Of a stretch of 64,000 bases of DNA, positions 11,040-21,387 are shown piece by piece. Position 1 is the stretch's first letter; each line of letters starts with the position of its first letter. Source of the DNA: Phytophthora colocasiae (taxonomy: Eukaryota > Oomycota > Peronosporomycetes > Peronosporales > Peronosporaceae). The notes under the pieces are model-generated. The model ran no database searches. It was not told the origin of the DNA and saw only the letters and a program-made list of their open reading frames with translations. The stretch covers positions 310,001 to 374,000 of the forward strand of contig JAGKQI010000055.1 of the NCBI GenBank assembly GCA_018806915.1. The letters run 5' to 3'. The translations under genes and the position numbers were made by a program.

Positions 11040-11555
11040 CTACTGGTTGTCTTCGTTGCTCTCCACATCTGCAACCTTGCCGTCATACTCCAATCGTGAC
11101 ATTAGCCCCATAGTTCTTCGATGTTTTTCAAATTTAATCCGCGGCAAAGACTTCGTGAATATATCAGCAACATTGTCGACTCCTGCAATATGATCCACTT
11201 GAATTTGTTGCTTCTCGATCCGCTCTCTGATAAAATGATGGCGTACATCAATGTGCTTCGTTCTGCTATGAAATTCAGGGTTTTTCGCCAATTTCCGAGC
11301 ACTTTCATTATCCACAAGAACTTCTGACGGCTTCCTCTGTGCAACTTTCAATTCACAAAGCATCTGACGAAGATGCACAACTTCTTGAACAAGAAGACTG
11401 AGTGCCATATACTCAGCTTCACAAGTGTGCAAAGCTACTGTTCTTTCTGTCTGACTGCACCATGAAATTGTACTTCCACAAAATTGAGTCAAATATCCAG
11501 CCACCGACTTTCGATCATCAACGCGATTCGCAAAATCAGCATCTGCAAAAGACAA
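11040..11555 (-). pseudogene. copia RNase H
   Basis: The fragment starts at FADADFANRVDDRKS and carries CEAEYMALS, DNESARKLAKNP and KHIDVRHHFIRE followed by ADIFTKSLPR, the signature of copia RNase H up to the natural C-terminus of pol. It is out of phase with the preceding RT piece (11536-11790). The shift is at about 11565, where GTCGAGCGTCT-like units are repeated, suggesting a small local duplication. It ends 7 bp before the 3' LTR. Confidence 0.9.
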
Positions 11556-11790
11556 GATGTCGAACTAGTCGTCGAGCGTCTCGAGCGTCTTGAACACCTC
11601 CAAGACGTAAACCCATGTCCAATGTTTCCTTCAAATAGCGAAGACCACGTTTTGCCGCTCTCCAATGTAAAATTCCAGGATTTTCCAAATATTGACTACA
11701 CTCTCGCACCATATACGCGAGATCCGGCCGTGTCCCTAACATGAGGTACATCAAACTTCCTATCACAGCTCGGTAAGGCTTGTCTTTCAT
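11536..11790 (-). pseudogene. copia RT, C-terminal remnant
   Basis: Only the last part of RT survives: PYRAVIGSLMYLMLGTRPDLAY, QYLENPGILHWRAAKRGLRYLK. The palm with the YVDD catalytic box is absent. Directly upstream on the minus strand the frame meets a stop where unrelated sequence begins (about 11795). Confidence 0.85.
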
Positions 11791-11796
11791 CAGTTC

Positions 11797-12555
11797 TTTT
11801 TACACACATCTCCATGATGCTGCAACTTGAGCTTGCACTCGTCATCTACCGCTGCGTCTTCACTTGTACTCGTCTCCATGACGTTACTCCACGTACTACT
11901 GGTACGTCTTGCCCGCGTCACACGACGCTGCCATTGTTCTTCTACTTGTACACGTCACTGGACGCACTTGTACTACACTTGCTCACGTCACTCGACGTTT
12001 CCCCAAGCACATGCACTCACACACGTCACTCGACTTCACCTTGCACTGCATACGTCACTCGACGTCACTGCGTGCCTCACTTGTACTGCACACGTCACTC
12101 GACGTTGCTCTCACACACGCCACACGGCGTTGCCTCAAGATCTGCACTTCATCTTGTTCTGCACTCGCCACCCGACGATGCTGCTCGCACTCGCTCACGT
12201 CACTCGACGTTGCGTCTCGTACTCATGTACGCACACGTTGCTTTACCAGAGGTGCTACCCCCCATCCAGTCGGAGCACAGCTCCATGACGCCACGTATTA
12301 AGGTAAGAGAAAGAGCTGGATCATCGGACACACTCGTGTTCCGGCGTTCACTCCATCCACTCGGACAGGCTCCAACTCCAACGCCACCACGACGTTCCCG
12401 CACACGCCGTCAGTTCCTTGGCATACGCCTTCTCGACGTTGCCGCACATGCCTTCACTTCCTCGAGCAGGCCACGCGCCGCTAGCTGCCTTAGACACGTT
12501 CGTTGTCTCCGCACAGCACTCCCAGCACTCCTACAAGCAGTGATAGGTTAGCAAC
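11797..12555. repeat. degenerate ACGTCACTCGACGT repeat block replacing the RT core
   Basis: The block lies where copia RT catalytic motifs should be. Between about 11880 and 12225 the unit ACGTCACTCGACGTTGC occurs about ten times in exact or degraded form at irregular spacing (roughly 25-60 bp), with CACTTGTACTGCAC-like spacers. Long plus-strand frames here (e.g. 11814-12551) encode only Thr/His/Ser/Arg-rich sequence and are not credible genes. The origin is unknown. Confidence 0.6.
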
Positions 12556-13413
12556 AATAATCGTTATCCCAACATGTATAGATACTCGTTGCTCATCCAC
12601 TGGACGATACTCCACACATCCAGTCTTTCTGGACTTGCCAGAACTTCTTTGAGATGCCGGTGTTTCATCACTTTTCGTTTTGTTGGAGTCATCATCTTCT
12701 CTGGGTTTCTCTAATTTGCTGGTTTCACCAGTAGCAGGGATTTGAGATCTCTTCGACTCTGTAAATTGACCACCTCGGTTGGCAGTCGGTGTCACACACC
12801 GCCCACTACCACCTTGCTTCGGTGCCGGTGTCATACACCGCCCACTACCCTCACTTTCAGACTCTTCCAACGGCTCCACACACCGTCGCTTCTGTTTTCC
12901 TTTCTGCTTGTGAGGTGGTGCAGGTCGCTTCTTTCTTTGAGTCTCCTTAAGTGCGTTCCCATCAGGCTCAACGCTCTCAGCATTTGCTGAATTCACTTTC
13001 TTCCTGCTTTTCCGTGGTACAGATTCCTCACTGGGGTGGCATTTTCGTTTCCGTTCGTGTTGCAGCTTCTTATTCTCGACGAAGTTATCAGCCCCACCAG
13101 TTCTGCACTCTTTCTCACTCTTACCATCCTCTTGTGCTTCGCGCAATAGTGACGGGATGTTCTGCATAGTTGCTGCATCAATGTCTAAATACTTAGACGT
13201 AGGAACATTGGCAACTGGAGTACTTCCAGATCCAACCAAAATCCGCCTTGGCTTAGTTTCATAGAAGATGGCTGTGTGGCTGTAATGTCTTGCTATCGAG
13301 AAGACGATAACCTCTTCTTTATCGTGAGTACCCCACAAACACTGCTTCTCGTGCTTTAGGATCCATTTTCTTGCGCTCACACTTGTCAACATACGACAGG
13401 ACTGCACAACCAA
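12556..13413 (-). pseudogene. copia integrase-to-RT linker
   Basis: The frame starts at the end of the integrase region and encodes a Lys/Arg/Glu/Ser-rich linker with two GRC(M/V)TP repeats (SGRCMTPAPKQGG, SGRCVTPTANRGG), ending near VEYRPVDEQR, where copia RT would normally begin. It then runs into the repeat block. It is out of phase with the integrase frame at 13319-13732, so another frameshift lies near 13330-13400. Confidence 0.6.
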
Positions 13414-13732
13414 ACGTCCGAAGTCTAGAGTATTCAGGTGTCTCCCGAAACCACACTGAATATGGCACCTCCATTCCTCTCTGCAAGTTCGGGACGATGT
13501 TGATGCAGTAGACAGCTGTCACAGCAGCCTCAGCCCACAACGCTTGGGGTAAATCAAAATGCGCCAACAAACACCGCATGCGTTCCGTCACAGTACGAAT
13601 CATTCTCTCCGCAACTCCATTTTGTTCTGGAGTGTGCTTAATTGTTGGTGAACACTCAATTCCATAATTCTGTTTACACTGTTCCGCAAGAGAAATGAGC
13701 TCGCGCGCATTGTCATATCGAAGAGATTTCAT
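13319..13732 (-). pseudogene. copia integrase, C-terminal half
   Basis: This contains the second half of the integrase core: SLRYDNARELISL, CSPTIKHTPEQNGVAERM with the catalytic Glu, and GCAVLSYVDKCERKKMDPKAREAVFVGYS at the end. It continues the integrase begun in the gag-protease frame but one base out of phase; the shift is near 13760. Confidence 0.9.
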
Positions 13733-15617
13733 TCTGACTTTCAGCTGTGTCTTGACACTCGTAGATTTCAGATCTCTCCTTCAACAGGTATAGGGTCGAG
13801 AATCTACTAGCATCATCAACAAAAAGAGCAAAATATCTCTTACCAGAATATGACTCGATTGCGTATGGACCCCAGACATCCACGTGAACGCGTTCTCCAA
13901 CTAACCATTCACGACTTGATGCGCCTTTAACTGAGTGAAAACTCTTTCTCGCCATCTTGCCTTTCACACATGATTCACAGCTAAATGATCCATCCACTCT
14001 CAGATCAACAGCACTCAGCGGCCAGTCAGAATGCCGAAACAGCGCATTGAATACACTGCGTCCAGGGTGGCCTAGTCTTGTATGCCACTGCCTCACATTC
14101 TGATCACCATCAGACGCCGCTACCATGGCCAAAGTTGCAGGGGATTCCAACTTCAAACAATACAGGTTGGTTTCATCAATATGTGCATATGCGCTTCCCT
14201 GCTGGAACTTTACTTCTGCACAGTACTCATCGTCGAAGTGAATTTTCACCTTCTCCTCATCAAATAACCCCCTTGCTGTCTGTCGTCGCACTGAGAACAA
14301 GCTGCACTGAAGTTCTGGTACATAACGCACGCCATGTAATAACATGGTACGTCTACCACTTGACGTTTGAATTGCTTTCTTCACTGTTCCAACTCCAGCG
14401 ACATCCAGCCAGTTTTCACCTCCAACACAAACAAGTGCACTCATCGGAGTGAACGAAACAAAATCAATTTTCTGGTTAGTAATATGACTTGTCGCTCCAG
14501 AATCCAAGTACCAGCGCTTGCGAGCTAACTTCAAAATATTTGCCGGGTGTTTCAAAAGTGCAGTAACCATGTACGCACTATCATCACTGTCTTCATCACC
14601 AGTGTAATGGCCTTTAGCTGCAGCTTTCTTTCCTTGTGAATTTCCTCCAGACTTTGCATGTTTATTCTGAGGTTCTTCTCTTTGAGTATCACTAGGTGGT
14701 CGTTTCCCCAGATGTGGACATTGAAAAACATGATGAGAACCTTCTCCACAATGGAAACATCCACTGCTACTGTGACCACAGCGGCCACCTCCGTCTCCTC
14801 GTCCAGCACCACGGCCACCATTACCAAAACCTCTTCCTCTTCCACGGTTTCCACCACGACCGCGGTTTCCTCGTCCACCATCAAATCCGCGACCACGCCC
14901 TCGGCCTCGACCACGTCCTCGTCCTCGGCCTCGGCCGGAACCACCGTATAACGCAGAGTCTTCGGCCTTTCCTTCCAACTTTCTGCTTTGTCGCCTATCA
15001 CATGCGACTTCCAGCGCATGCTCCAATTGTTCATAGTTCGGCGGGTCGTTAACATCACGGGAAGTGTGGCTCGCAAGAAAAGTCACCACGACATTTTCAT
15101 AGTTTCCAGGAAGAGTACCAATCAACAAAGCTGGTTTCTCATAATCATCCAAAGGTTTGCCCAGCAATGCAATTCGGTCCATTAACCGACGGACTTCACC
15201 CAAATGATCTGCCACATTTCCATTCTCCTGAAGTCGAAGCTGTCTTAATTGCGTCATTTCAGCAGCATACTTGAAATACGTCTTACCAATGAATCTCTGG
15301 TTTAATCTCTCAATCACCCGAAACGCAGAAGGCTCAAATTTCACTGTCTTCATAATTTTATCAGTCATTCCATCATAGATCAGCTCCTTCGCACGTGCTG
15401 ACTCTTTCTTCCACTTTGCATGGTCATCTGCTTTTGATTCATCGGGTTCATTGATTTCCTTCTCGCACTATCTCCACAGATTCTTGCGCTCCAACTTCAA
15501 TCTAATTCTTTCAATCCAAACCTCGAAGTCCTGACCATCAAATGGCGGGTGCGCGGGCTTCTTTTCTTCTTTTAGCTCCTTCTGCTCGCTCTACTTTTTA
15601 TCTCCACTCGTACTCAT
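13713..15617 (-). pseudogene. copia gag-protease-integrase N-terminal part
   Basis: The natural start is the ATG at 15617-15615 (MSTSGDKK), followed by two in-frame TAG codons in the first ~60 codons. After these the frame is open to 13713. Gag ([21 protein letters not shown]) carries an Arg/Gly-rich RGRGRG stretch and a CCHC-type knuckle (CFHCGEGSHHVFQC). Protease has the LDSGATSHI active site. Integrase begins with the HTRLGHP...CESCVKGK zinc domain and HVDVWGP (first Asp) and DDASRF. The frame is lost at about 13760 by a one-base shift. Confidence 0.88.
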
Positions 15618-15666
15618 GATTTCAGTGTTGCTGATGAGTTACCAAGAAGAATTTGGGCTCATAACC

Positions 15667-15956
15667 ACTTGTAAATTGAGGTAGTACGTTTCCTTGATAG
15701 CTCAATAGCTCAACAAGTACCAGAAGACTAGAAGAGACGTAGTAGTTGGAAAGCTGCTTGCTGCTGCTGAGTATATTTCTTTGAGAGTGAGGCCACTCCA
15801 ATTTCACGTTTTTCTTCTCTCACATGTCCCAAGACTAACTACAACAAGTTGGCAAAAACCCTGTAGGACAAAAGCTCTACGGCATAAAACCTTAGGGATA
15901 AAAGCTCACTTGTATCTGCAGCTTCAAAACAACAAGATAATCAGTAATTCACAACA
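15667..15956 (-). repeat. copia 5' LTR
   Basis: Partner of 10743-11032. The presumed primer-binding site follows immediately on the minus strand. Confidence 0.9.
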
Positions 15957-16093
15957 TCTATCATCGAAGGAAGAGAACGATATGGTGTGAGCTGATGTAA
16001 TGCGTTCGATGCCGACTGCCAAATTGGACATCATTGCTAGCTCTTTCCCTTCCTTGGTGAGCTCCTCTGACCGTCGGAAATGAACGTACGAAG

Positions 16094-16110
16094 TTCATTT
16101 CCACTTTTCC
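16094..16110 (+). promoter_or_regulatory. Inr+FPR-like core promoter of NLP copy 1
   Basis: TTCATTTCCACTTTTCC resembles the oomycete Inr+FPR with one base less spacing, about 19-35 bp upstream of the ATG at 16129. It sits in the 167 bp left between the copia duplication and the gene. Confidence 0.5.
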
Positions 16111-16143
16111 TTCGCCTTCAACACCATCATGCAACTACGTGTC

Positions 16144-18391
16144 GGGAAAATCTATGGAGCTCGAGGTTACGGAGCTCGAGGTACCAAAAAATCATATGTG
16201 TCGACCAAAATAAAAATAGTAAACACAAAATTTTATTTTATCTCAAATGAATTAACTCCGACAGTAATTGTCAAAGAGTTTATTTAATTTGGCGAAATGG
16301 GCAACCAGAGGAATTACTGTTAGTATTTCGCTGCTGTAAGTGAACTCAATTAATATGTATAATGCTGTAGCACGAAGAATACTTTTGAAGTATCGGATTG
16401 CTTTGGATAGGTGAGCAGGGTCCGAAGAACTGTGAACTGTGCATATCATGCAAATTGTGTAGAGCTGTCGACTTCGCGGTGTCGACTCAGATGACGTCCT
16501 GACGTCCCACAGTCATCGAGCGACGTCGATCTGCCAACCCGTCGACAGCCATCATTCTGTCACTATTTTGATTTAAAGAATAATCGTGCGGAAGCAGTTT
16601 GATTACACAACGGTCTAGTGAGTTCACGGATCCCATTAGAGCGGGAGGGGAGGCAACACACACAACGGCAACATGTACGCGCAGAGTCTAATACTCAACT
16701 GCGTCGTCATCTGGTTGGTATACAACAGCGAAGATGGCCCGTATAAGCCACTCACGCCCTCAATGCCTTGGAAATCGTCGTGGTGGAGGCTGTGGTTACG
16801 GGGTTACCGTCACCACGAATGCGGTCGCTGTGATCAGTGACAGGAAAGTGGATGCATTTGCCATCTGCTCAACGACGGCTGTGTATGCTGTGACGGCTAA
16901 GAACAAGAAGTAGATCTTCTGCTTGAAACACTTGGACCTCGGTGTCAACATGATCAACAAGGTTGTCTAGGTAGTGTGTGGCTGGCTATTAATTAATGAT
17001 AATGTCGATTCCGCTGACAGTTGCTGTATTGTTGGCGGATGGTAAAGAACACATCCAAGAGAAGATTCACTGTACTGCTCATCGTCTCGGCTACAGTTGT
17101 AGCATTAGGTGTTGTCACCGTCAAGTCCCTCTGAACGCTGATGGTCTGCCAATACTTGTGGAGCAAGTGTCTATCAATCACAGAGGCAAACCTGAACTCA
17201 AATGCAGCGAACATCTCGTACAAGTACGCGACGGATAAGGTGTATGTGCAGGTGCACCACCTTGGGAGTGAGCTCACGTACAATGGCTCCTACTACACTG
17301 CCATCATGCTGTTCGACGGCAAGATCTTCAACGTCACATAGTTTATGGAGGCAGAAATGCCTATGGCATTTGACGTGGAACGTTCCCACGAGAGGAATCT
17401 TACGCATACATGTATAACAGACACAAGGAAAGGTTTTAGCAACGGTTTGAGGAGAAAGGAATCGATAGCTGCGTCTTTGCGTTATTCGCACTCAGTCTCG
17501 ACGATACTCAAAGGTCATAGAGAAGTACCAACCCACTGCGATACAATTGAGTTGAAAACGGTCTGCTCAGACGCACCAGGCTCCACGGAAACGTTGGTCA
17601 GCTGATATGGAGCATCATTTCCCTTTTGAAGCCGTTCCTTTTCTTGGAAAGCGAGTAATTCATCGGGGTGGAGGTTTTTTCATGTGTGGAGCGACAATGC
17701 TCCCTTTCGAATAGACAGCTCAATCTCGCAACTTAAGCAGTAGAAGCCCCTAGCATGGTCACACGTGAGTTGATCTATTGGGACACTGGCGGGCTCATCG
17801 TGAGCGATACACACAATAAACTGGCAGTTTGCTTTTACTGGCTGTGATCTTTTTGGTACGGAAAATACTCTCCCTGCAGGTCAATATTGATCGCATCGAC
17901 CGTTTCAATGCGAACCTCCATCTTGTACCAATTTTGGTTGTTCCCCGTTGTGTTCGAACTCGACTTTCTCTCGGAGGTGACGTGTGTTCTTGGTTTTGCC
18001 GTAGTGATCACATTGGAAATCACGTTGTCGAATTTCATGTGCCTTGTTTTTCTTGTTATGGGTCTTGGTCACGTCAATAACTTGGCGCCGATTCCATCTG
18101 TGAAGGGCAGTCTCTGCCTCTTCATAAGACTCAAAGACTTGTTCCGGAGGTGGCGGAATGAGGTAGCTCGAGGTTGTTGCTGCAGGTGGTGCCGATGCTG
18201 GTGTTGAAGCCATAATTGAAGAATGAATGGACTCAAAAAGAGCAAAACTCACAGGCAAATGTAGGTTTCGAATAGCACACCATCTCATTTGCGATAAAAT
18301 AAAATTTTGTGTTTACTATTTTTATTTTGGTCGACACATATGATTTTTTGGTACCTCGAGCTCCGTAACCTCGAGCTCCATAGATTTTCCC
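16144..18391. mobile_element. MULE-like element inserted in NLP copy 1
   Basis: The 2248-bp element has near-perfect ~105-bp TIRs (16144-16249 and 18286-18391) starting GGGAAAATCTATGGAGC and a perfect 9-bp duplication, CTACGTGTC (16135-16143 and 18392-18400). Long TIRs with 9 bp point to the Mutator superfamily. The inside has a minus-strand frame with a FAR1/WRKY-like N-terminus (see 17905-18288) but no complete transposase. The 16.6-17.4-kb part contains broken frames, possibly captured, that I do not recognise. Confidence 0.9.
17905..18288 (-). pseudogene. MULE transposase N-terminal fragment (tentative)
   Basis: The 127-residue frame starts inside the right TIR. It has a Pro/Ala-rich start, then FESYEEAETALHRWNRRQ with a basic stretch and an FQCDHYGKTKN motif, the layout of the FAR1-like DNA-binding region at the N-terminus of many MULE transposases. 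The reading then jumps to another frame (MEVRIETVDAINIDLQG at about 17835-17920) and no DDE domain follows. I consider it a decayed transposase; it could instead be captured host sequence. Confidence 0.45.
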
Positions 18392-19318
18392 CTACGTGTC
18401 CTCATCTCCGTCTTTGCCTCGCTTACTTGCGTCAATGCTGCCGTTATCGACCACGATGCTGTCGTACCGTTCGCCCAACCAACTCCAACCACGACGTTGC
18501 AGACGTTAGCTGTCCAGTATAAACCCCAGATCTACATCGCCAACGGATGTCATCCGTATCCGGCCGTGGACGAAGATGGCAACACTAGTGGTGGTTTGAA
18601 GCCGACGGGATCCCAAAGCGCTGGGTGTAAGGGATCCGGATACGGCAGTCAAATCTACGGGCGTGCTGTGGAGTATGAGGGTGTCTACGCCTTCATGTAC
18701 TCGTGGTACATGCCTAAGGACGAAACCCTGCCTGGACTTGGCCACCGTCACGACTGGGAAGCGTGCGTTGTCTGGTTGGATTCACTGGAAAATCCCAACG
18801 TCGTTGCTCTCTCGGCGTCCTACCACAGCACGTACTTGACGTATTATCCTCCGGATTCGGACTATTTGGACGGTGACAGCGCCAAGATTGAGTACTCAAC
18901 GTTGACCACTCGCTGTCCGCAACTTCGACGTCGGGCGAGACGCAGGACCTGATCATGTGGGACCAGTTGACTGACGCCGCTCGCACTGCGTTGGAAGACA
19001 CGGACTTTGGAGATGCCAACGTCCCGTTCAAGGAAGCCAACTTTGAGACCAAACTAGCTAATGCGTACTACGTACGCTTAGGTCACTGAATACACGTACG
19101 ATTGATCTCTCATCAACATGAACTTGACGAGAAACTGTAGTAACGCTCAAGCGGAGACTGTAGAGTTGATTCCTAGCAAATCTACACGACCAGATTCAAC
19201 TTCAAAGTGTCTCCGTCTGCCGCAGTTCAGGTGCAACTCGTCTTGGTGATAGGAACAGCATTGACTGACAGGATTAAAAATCACCCAGACGGACACCGAT
19301 CAAGCTCACCACGCTGTT

Positions 19319-19334
19319 CCACTTCGCAATTTCC
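19319..19334 (+). promoter_or_regulatory. Inr+FPR core promoter of NLP copy 2
   Basis: CCACTTCGCAATTTCC fits the Inr+FPR consensus, ending 27 bp upstream of the ATG at 19362. Confidence 0.65.
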
Positions 19335-19361
19335 ATCCTCAAGCTCAACCGCCTCACCGTC

Positions 19362-20056
19362 ATGTTCAAGGCGTTCCTCGTCGCTATCGTCTCCTTCGCT
19401 ACCGTTCAAGCAGCGGTCATTAGCCACGACCAAGTCGTGCCGTTCGCACAACCGACACCGACTTCCATATCCCAGACTGCCGCTGTCAAATTCAAGCCGC
19501 AACTCCACATCACCAACGGTATCCGGCGGTCGACGCGGACGGCAACACCAGTGGCGGTCTAAATCCGACCGGTTCGTCCAGTGCCGGATGCAAAGGCTCC
19601 GGATACGGCAGCCAAATCTACGGGCGATCGGCCTGGTACAACGGCGTCTGGGCAGTCATGTACTCCTGGTACTTCCCCAAGGACTCGCCGTCCTCTGGCT
19701 TTGGCCACCGTCACGACTGGGAGCACATCGTCGTGTGGCTCAACAACCCTGCGGTGGCCAGTCCGGAGATCCTCGCAGTGTCCACGTCAGCTCATAGCGG
19801 CTACACGGTGTACTACCCTCCCAGCTCGAACTACTTGAGTGGAAACAGTGCTAAGATCGACTACTACAGCATTTTACTGATCAACCACGCGTTCCGCATG
19901 ACTTCGGACGCTGGCGAGACACAGGACCTGATCATGTGGGACCAAATGACCGACGCAGCACGGATGGCACTCGAAAACACGGACTTTGGAAGCGCCAACG
20001 TGCCGTTCAAGGATGGAAACTTTGAATCTAAGCTCGCAAACGCTTGGTACCAGTAG
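19362..20056 (+). pseudogene. NLP copy 2, frameshifted
   Basis: The gene starts with a signal peptide ([17 protein letters not shown]) and the conserved [12 protein letters not shown] region. It then loses about 10 bp just after 19520, compared with its paralogues. The deletion removes the first conserved Cys segment (CHPYPAV) and shifts the frame. The rest, from 19523 to 20056, is intact in another frame and includes the second Cys region, [23 protein letters not shown] and the normal C-terminus. A single 10-bp deletion separates it from a full-length gene, so the sequence should be rechecked. As written it encodes only 66 residues. Confidence 0.9.
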
Positions 20057-20170
20057 TTTACTCTACCTAGGGGTAAAAAAATGTCAACTTCGGCCATCTT
20101 GATGAGCGCACTTGTGCCGAATCTGCTTGTCTGGTACATGTAACTCACCGACTCACCGTAGTCTCCTCAA

Positions 20171-20233
20171 GTTTCCGATCAGCCAGTCCGAGTGAGTTGA
20201 GGCTCAACTCACTCGGACTGGCTGGTCGGAAAC
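20171..20233. repeat. 30-bp inverted repeat with 3-nt loop
   Basis: Arms 20171-20200 and 20204-20233 pair over 30 bp with one mismatch, separated by GGC. It lies between NLP copies 2 and 3, directly before a second hairpin. Confidence 0.9.
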
Positions 20234-20239
20234 GAACTG

Positions 20240-20282
20240 TGGTATTAAGTCTGCCCATGATTCATGGGCAGACTTAATACCA
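20240..20282. repeat. perfect 21-bp inverted repeat with 1-nt loop
   Basis: Arms 20240-20260 and 20262-20282 are perfectly complementary. The hairpin ends 7 bp before the start codon of NLP copy 3. Confidence 0.9.
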
Positions 20283-20288
20283 TGGGCC

Positions 20289-20890
20289 ATGAACATTCAC
20301 GGTATCGCTTTCGCTGTCCTCGTGTCATTTGCTACGGCTCAAGCTGCTATCATTGCACGCGACGCAGTAGTTCCGTTCTCTCAACCTATACCAACCACAA
20401 CACTGTAAACTGTCGCTCTCAAGTTTAAACTCGCCAGCGGATGTCATCCACGGCGGATCTTAAAGCGCTGGCTGCAAAGGCTCTGGCTATAGTCAACGCG
20501 CCGTGGAATACGCAGGAGTCTACGCCTTCATGTACTCGTGGTACTGCCTGGACCCGGCCACCGTCACGACTGGGAGGCGTGCGTTATCTGGTTGGACTCG
20601 CTTGGCAGTCGGAACATCGTGGCGCTCTCAGCGTCGCTACAACGTCTACTACCCACCAAGCGGCTTGGCAAGCTTCAGCTATTTGATGGAGATAGCGATA
20701 AAATTGAGTACTTGTCCTACATCACTCATTGTTGGCGACGCAGGATTTGATCATGTGGGATCAGTTTGACGGCCCGTACGACCGTACGGCACTTAAAGAT
20801 ACGGACTATGGACTCCATAATGGAGACACCAAAGCGCCGCTTAAAGAGGCAAACTTCGAGACGAAGCTTGCGAATGCCTACTGTACATGT
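20289..20890 (+). pseudogene. NLP copy 3, heavily degraded
   Basis: The start encodes a recognisable signal peptide (MNIHGIAFAVLVSFATAQA) and a DAVVPFSQP segment, then a TAA codon at about residue 40. Further on, pieces of the family appear in different frames: SGCHP, a shortened CKGSGYS region, EYAGVYAFMYSWY, GHRHDWEACVIWLDSLGS, then a C-terminal region with KEANFETKLANAYC. Several deletions are needed to align it with the paralogues. This is an old pseudogene. Confidence 0.85.
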
Positions 20891-21387
20891 ACGCGTAAAT
20901 TGCTGCACGTACAAGATGAATTCGCTAATCGCACAAACGTATCTTTGAAGACGTGATACAGTAGACCGTTAGTCACGTCTGCTTGATGCTTGACTCAAGC
21001 CTTGAGAGCAGACACCAAGCGAACAGCAACAACTTTCATGTCCGTGGCGCTTGAATCTCTCTTCTACATGATGTAATACAATCGCCAACAAAGAGACGAA
21101 GATACTGCAGAGCATAACAAACAGCACAACAGTGATGAACCCACAGGATGCAGCTGACAAGGCCATCACGATACCATCCTTATCATCCTACAGTGTACAT
21201 GTACGCTCTTTGACTTTTTCTCTCTACAGCAAGAGCTTCAACAGCTGGGTGAACTGCACACTCGCCCTTCCAGGTCGCCACATGAACGATAGACTTGGAG
21301 TCTGTAGATTCACCCACGCAGCAGAGCGGATCCACCCGTGAATCAAACCATTTTCACTTTTGCACGCAGTCTGTCAGCTCTTCTTCG
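20891..21387. other. intergenic upstream of NLP copy 4
   Basis: No gene is seen. ATCAAACCATTTTCAC at 21341-21356 weakly resembles the FPR half of the oomycete core promoter. Confidence 0.4.

Larger units (their letters stand above)
10743..15956 (-). mobile_element. Ty1/copia retrotransposon, defective
   Basis: Two 290-bp LTRs (10743-11032 and 15667-15956) bound a 5.2-kb element flanked by a perfect 5-bp duplication, TCTAT (10738-10742 and 15957-15961). Order on the minus strand is gag, protease, integrase, linker, RT remnant, RNase H, i.e. copia order. A TGGTTATGAGCCC segment next to the 5' LTR fits an initiator-tRNA-Met primer-binding site. Gag has two nonsense codons, integrase a frameshift, and the RT catalytic core is replaced by unrelated repeat sequence. 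The LTRs differ at only one position that I could find, so insertion is recent even though the coding part is dead. Confidence 0.9.
16129..19089 (+). pseudogene. NLP (NPP1 family) copy 1, split by a transposon and frameshifted
   Basis: Necrosis-and-ethylene-inducing-like protein gene. The first five codons lie at 16129-16143. A MULE-like element (16144-18391) plus one copy of its 9-bp duplication then interrupts the signal-peptide region, and the coding sequence resumes at 18401. The 3' part carries the family hallmarks: N-terminal Cys region (CHPYPAV), second Cys ([15 protein letters not shown]), and the GHRHDWE heptapeptide. A further deletion of about 13 bp relative to the intact paralogue (near 18905) shifts the frame before the C-terminal third. 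NLPs are secreted proteins that bind plant sphingolipids and damage membranes; this copy cannot make one. It is the closest relative of 21388-22095. Confidence 0.9.

Noticed and set aside
11814..12551. 245-residue plus-strand frame in the copia element
   Set aside because: Made of the degenerate ACGTCACTCGACGT repeats; low-complexity Thr/His/Ser/Arg product.
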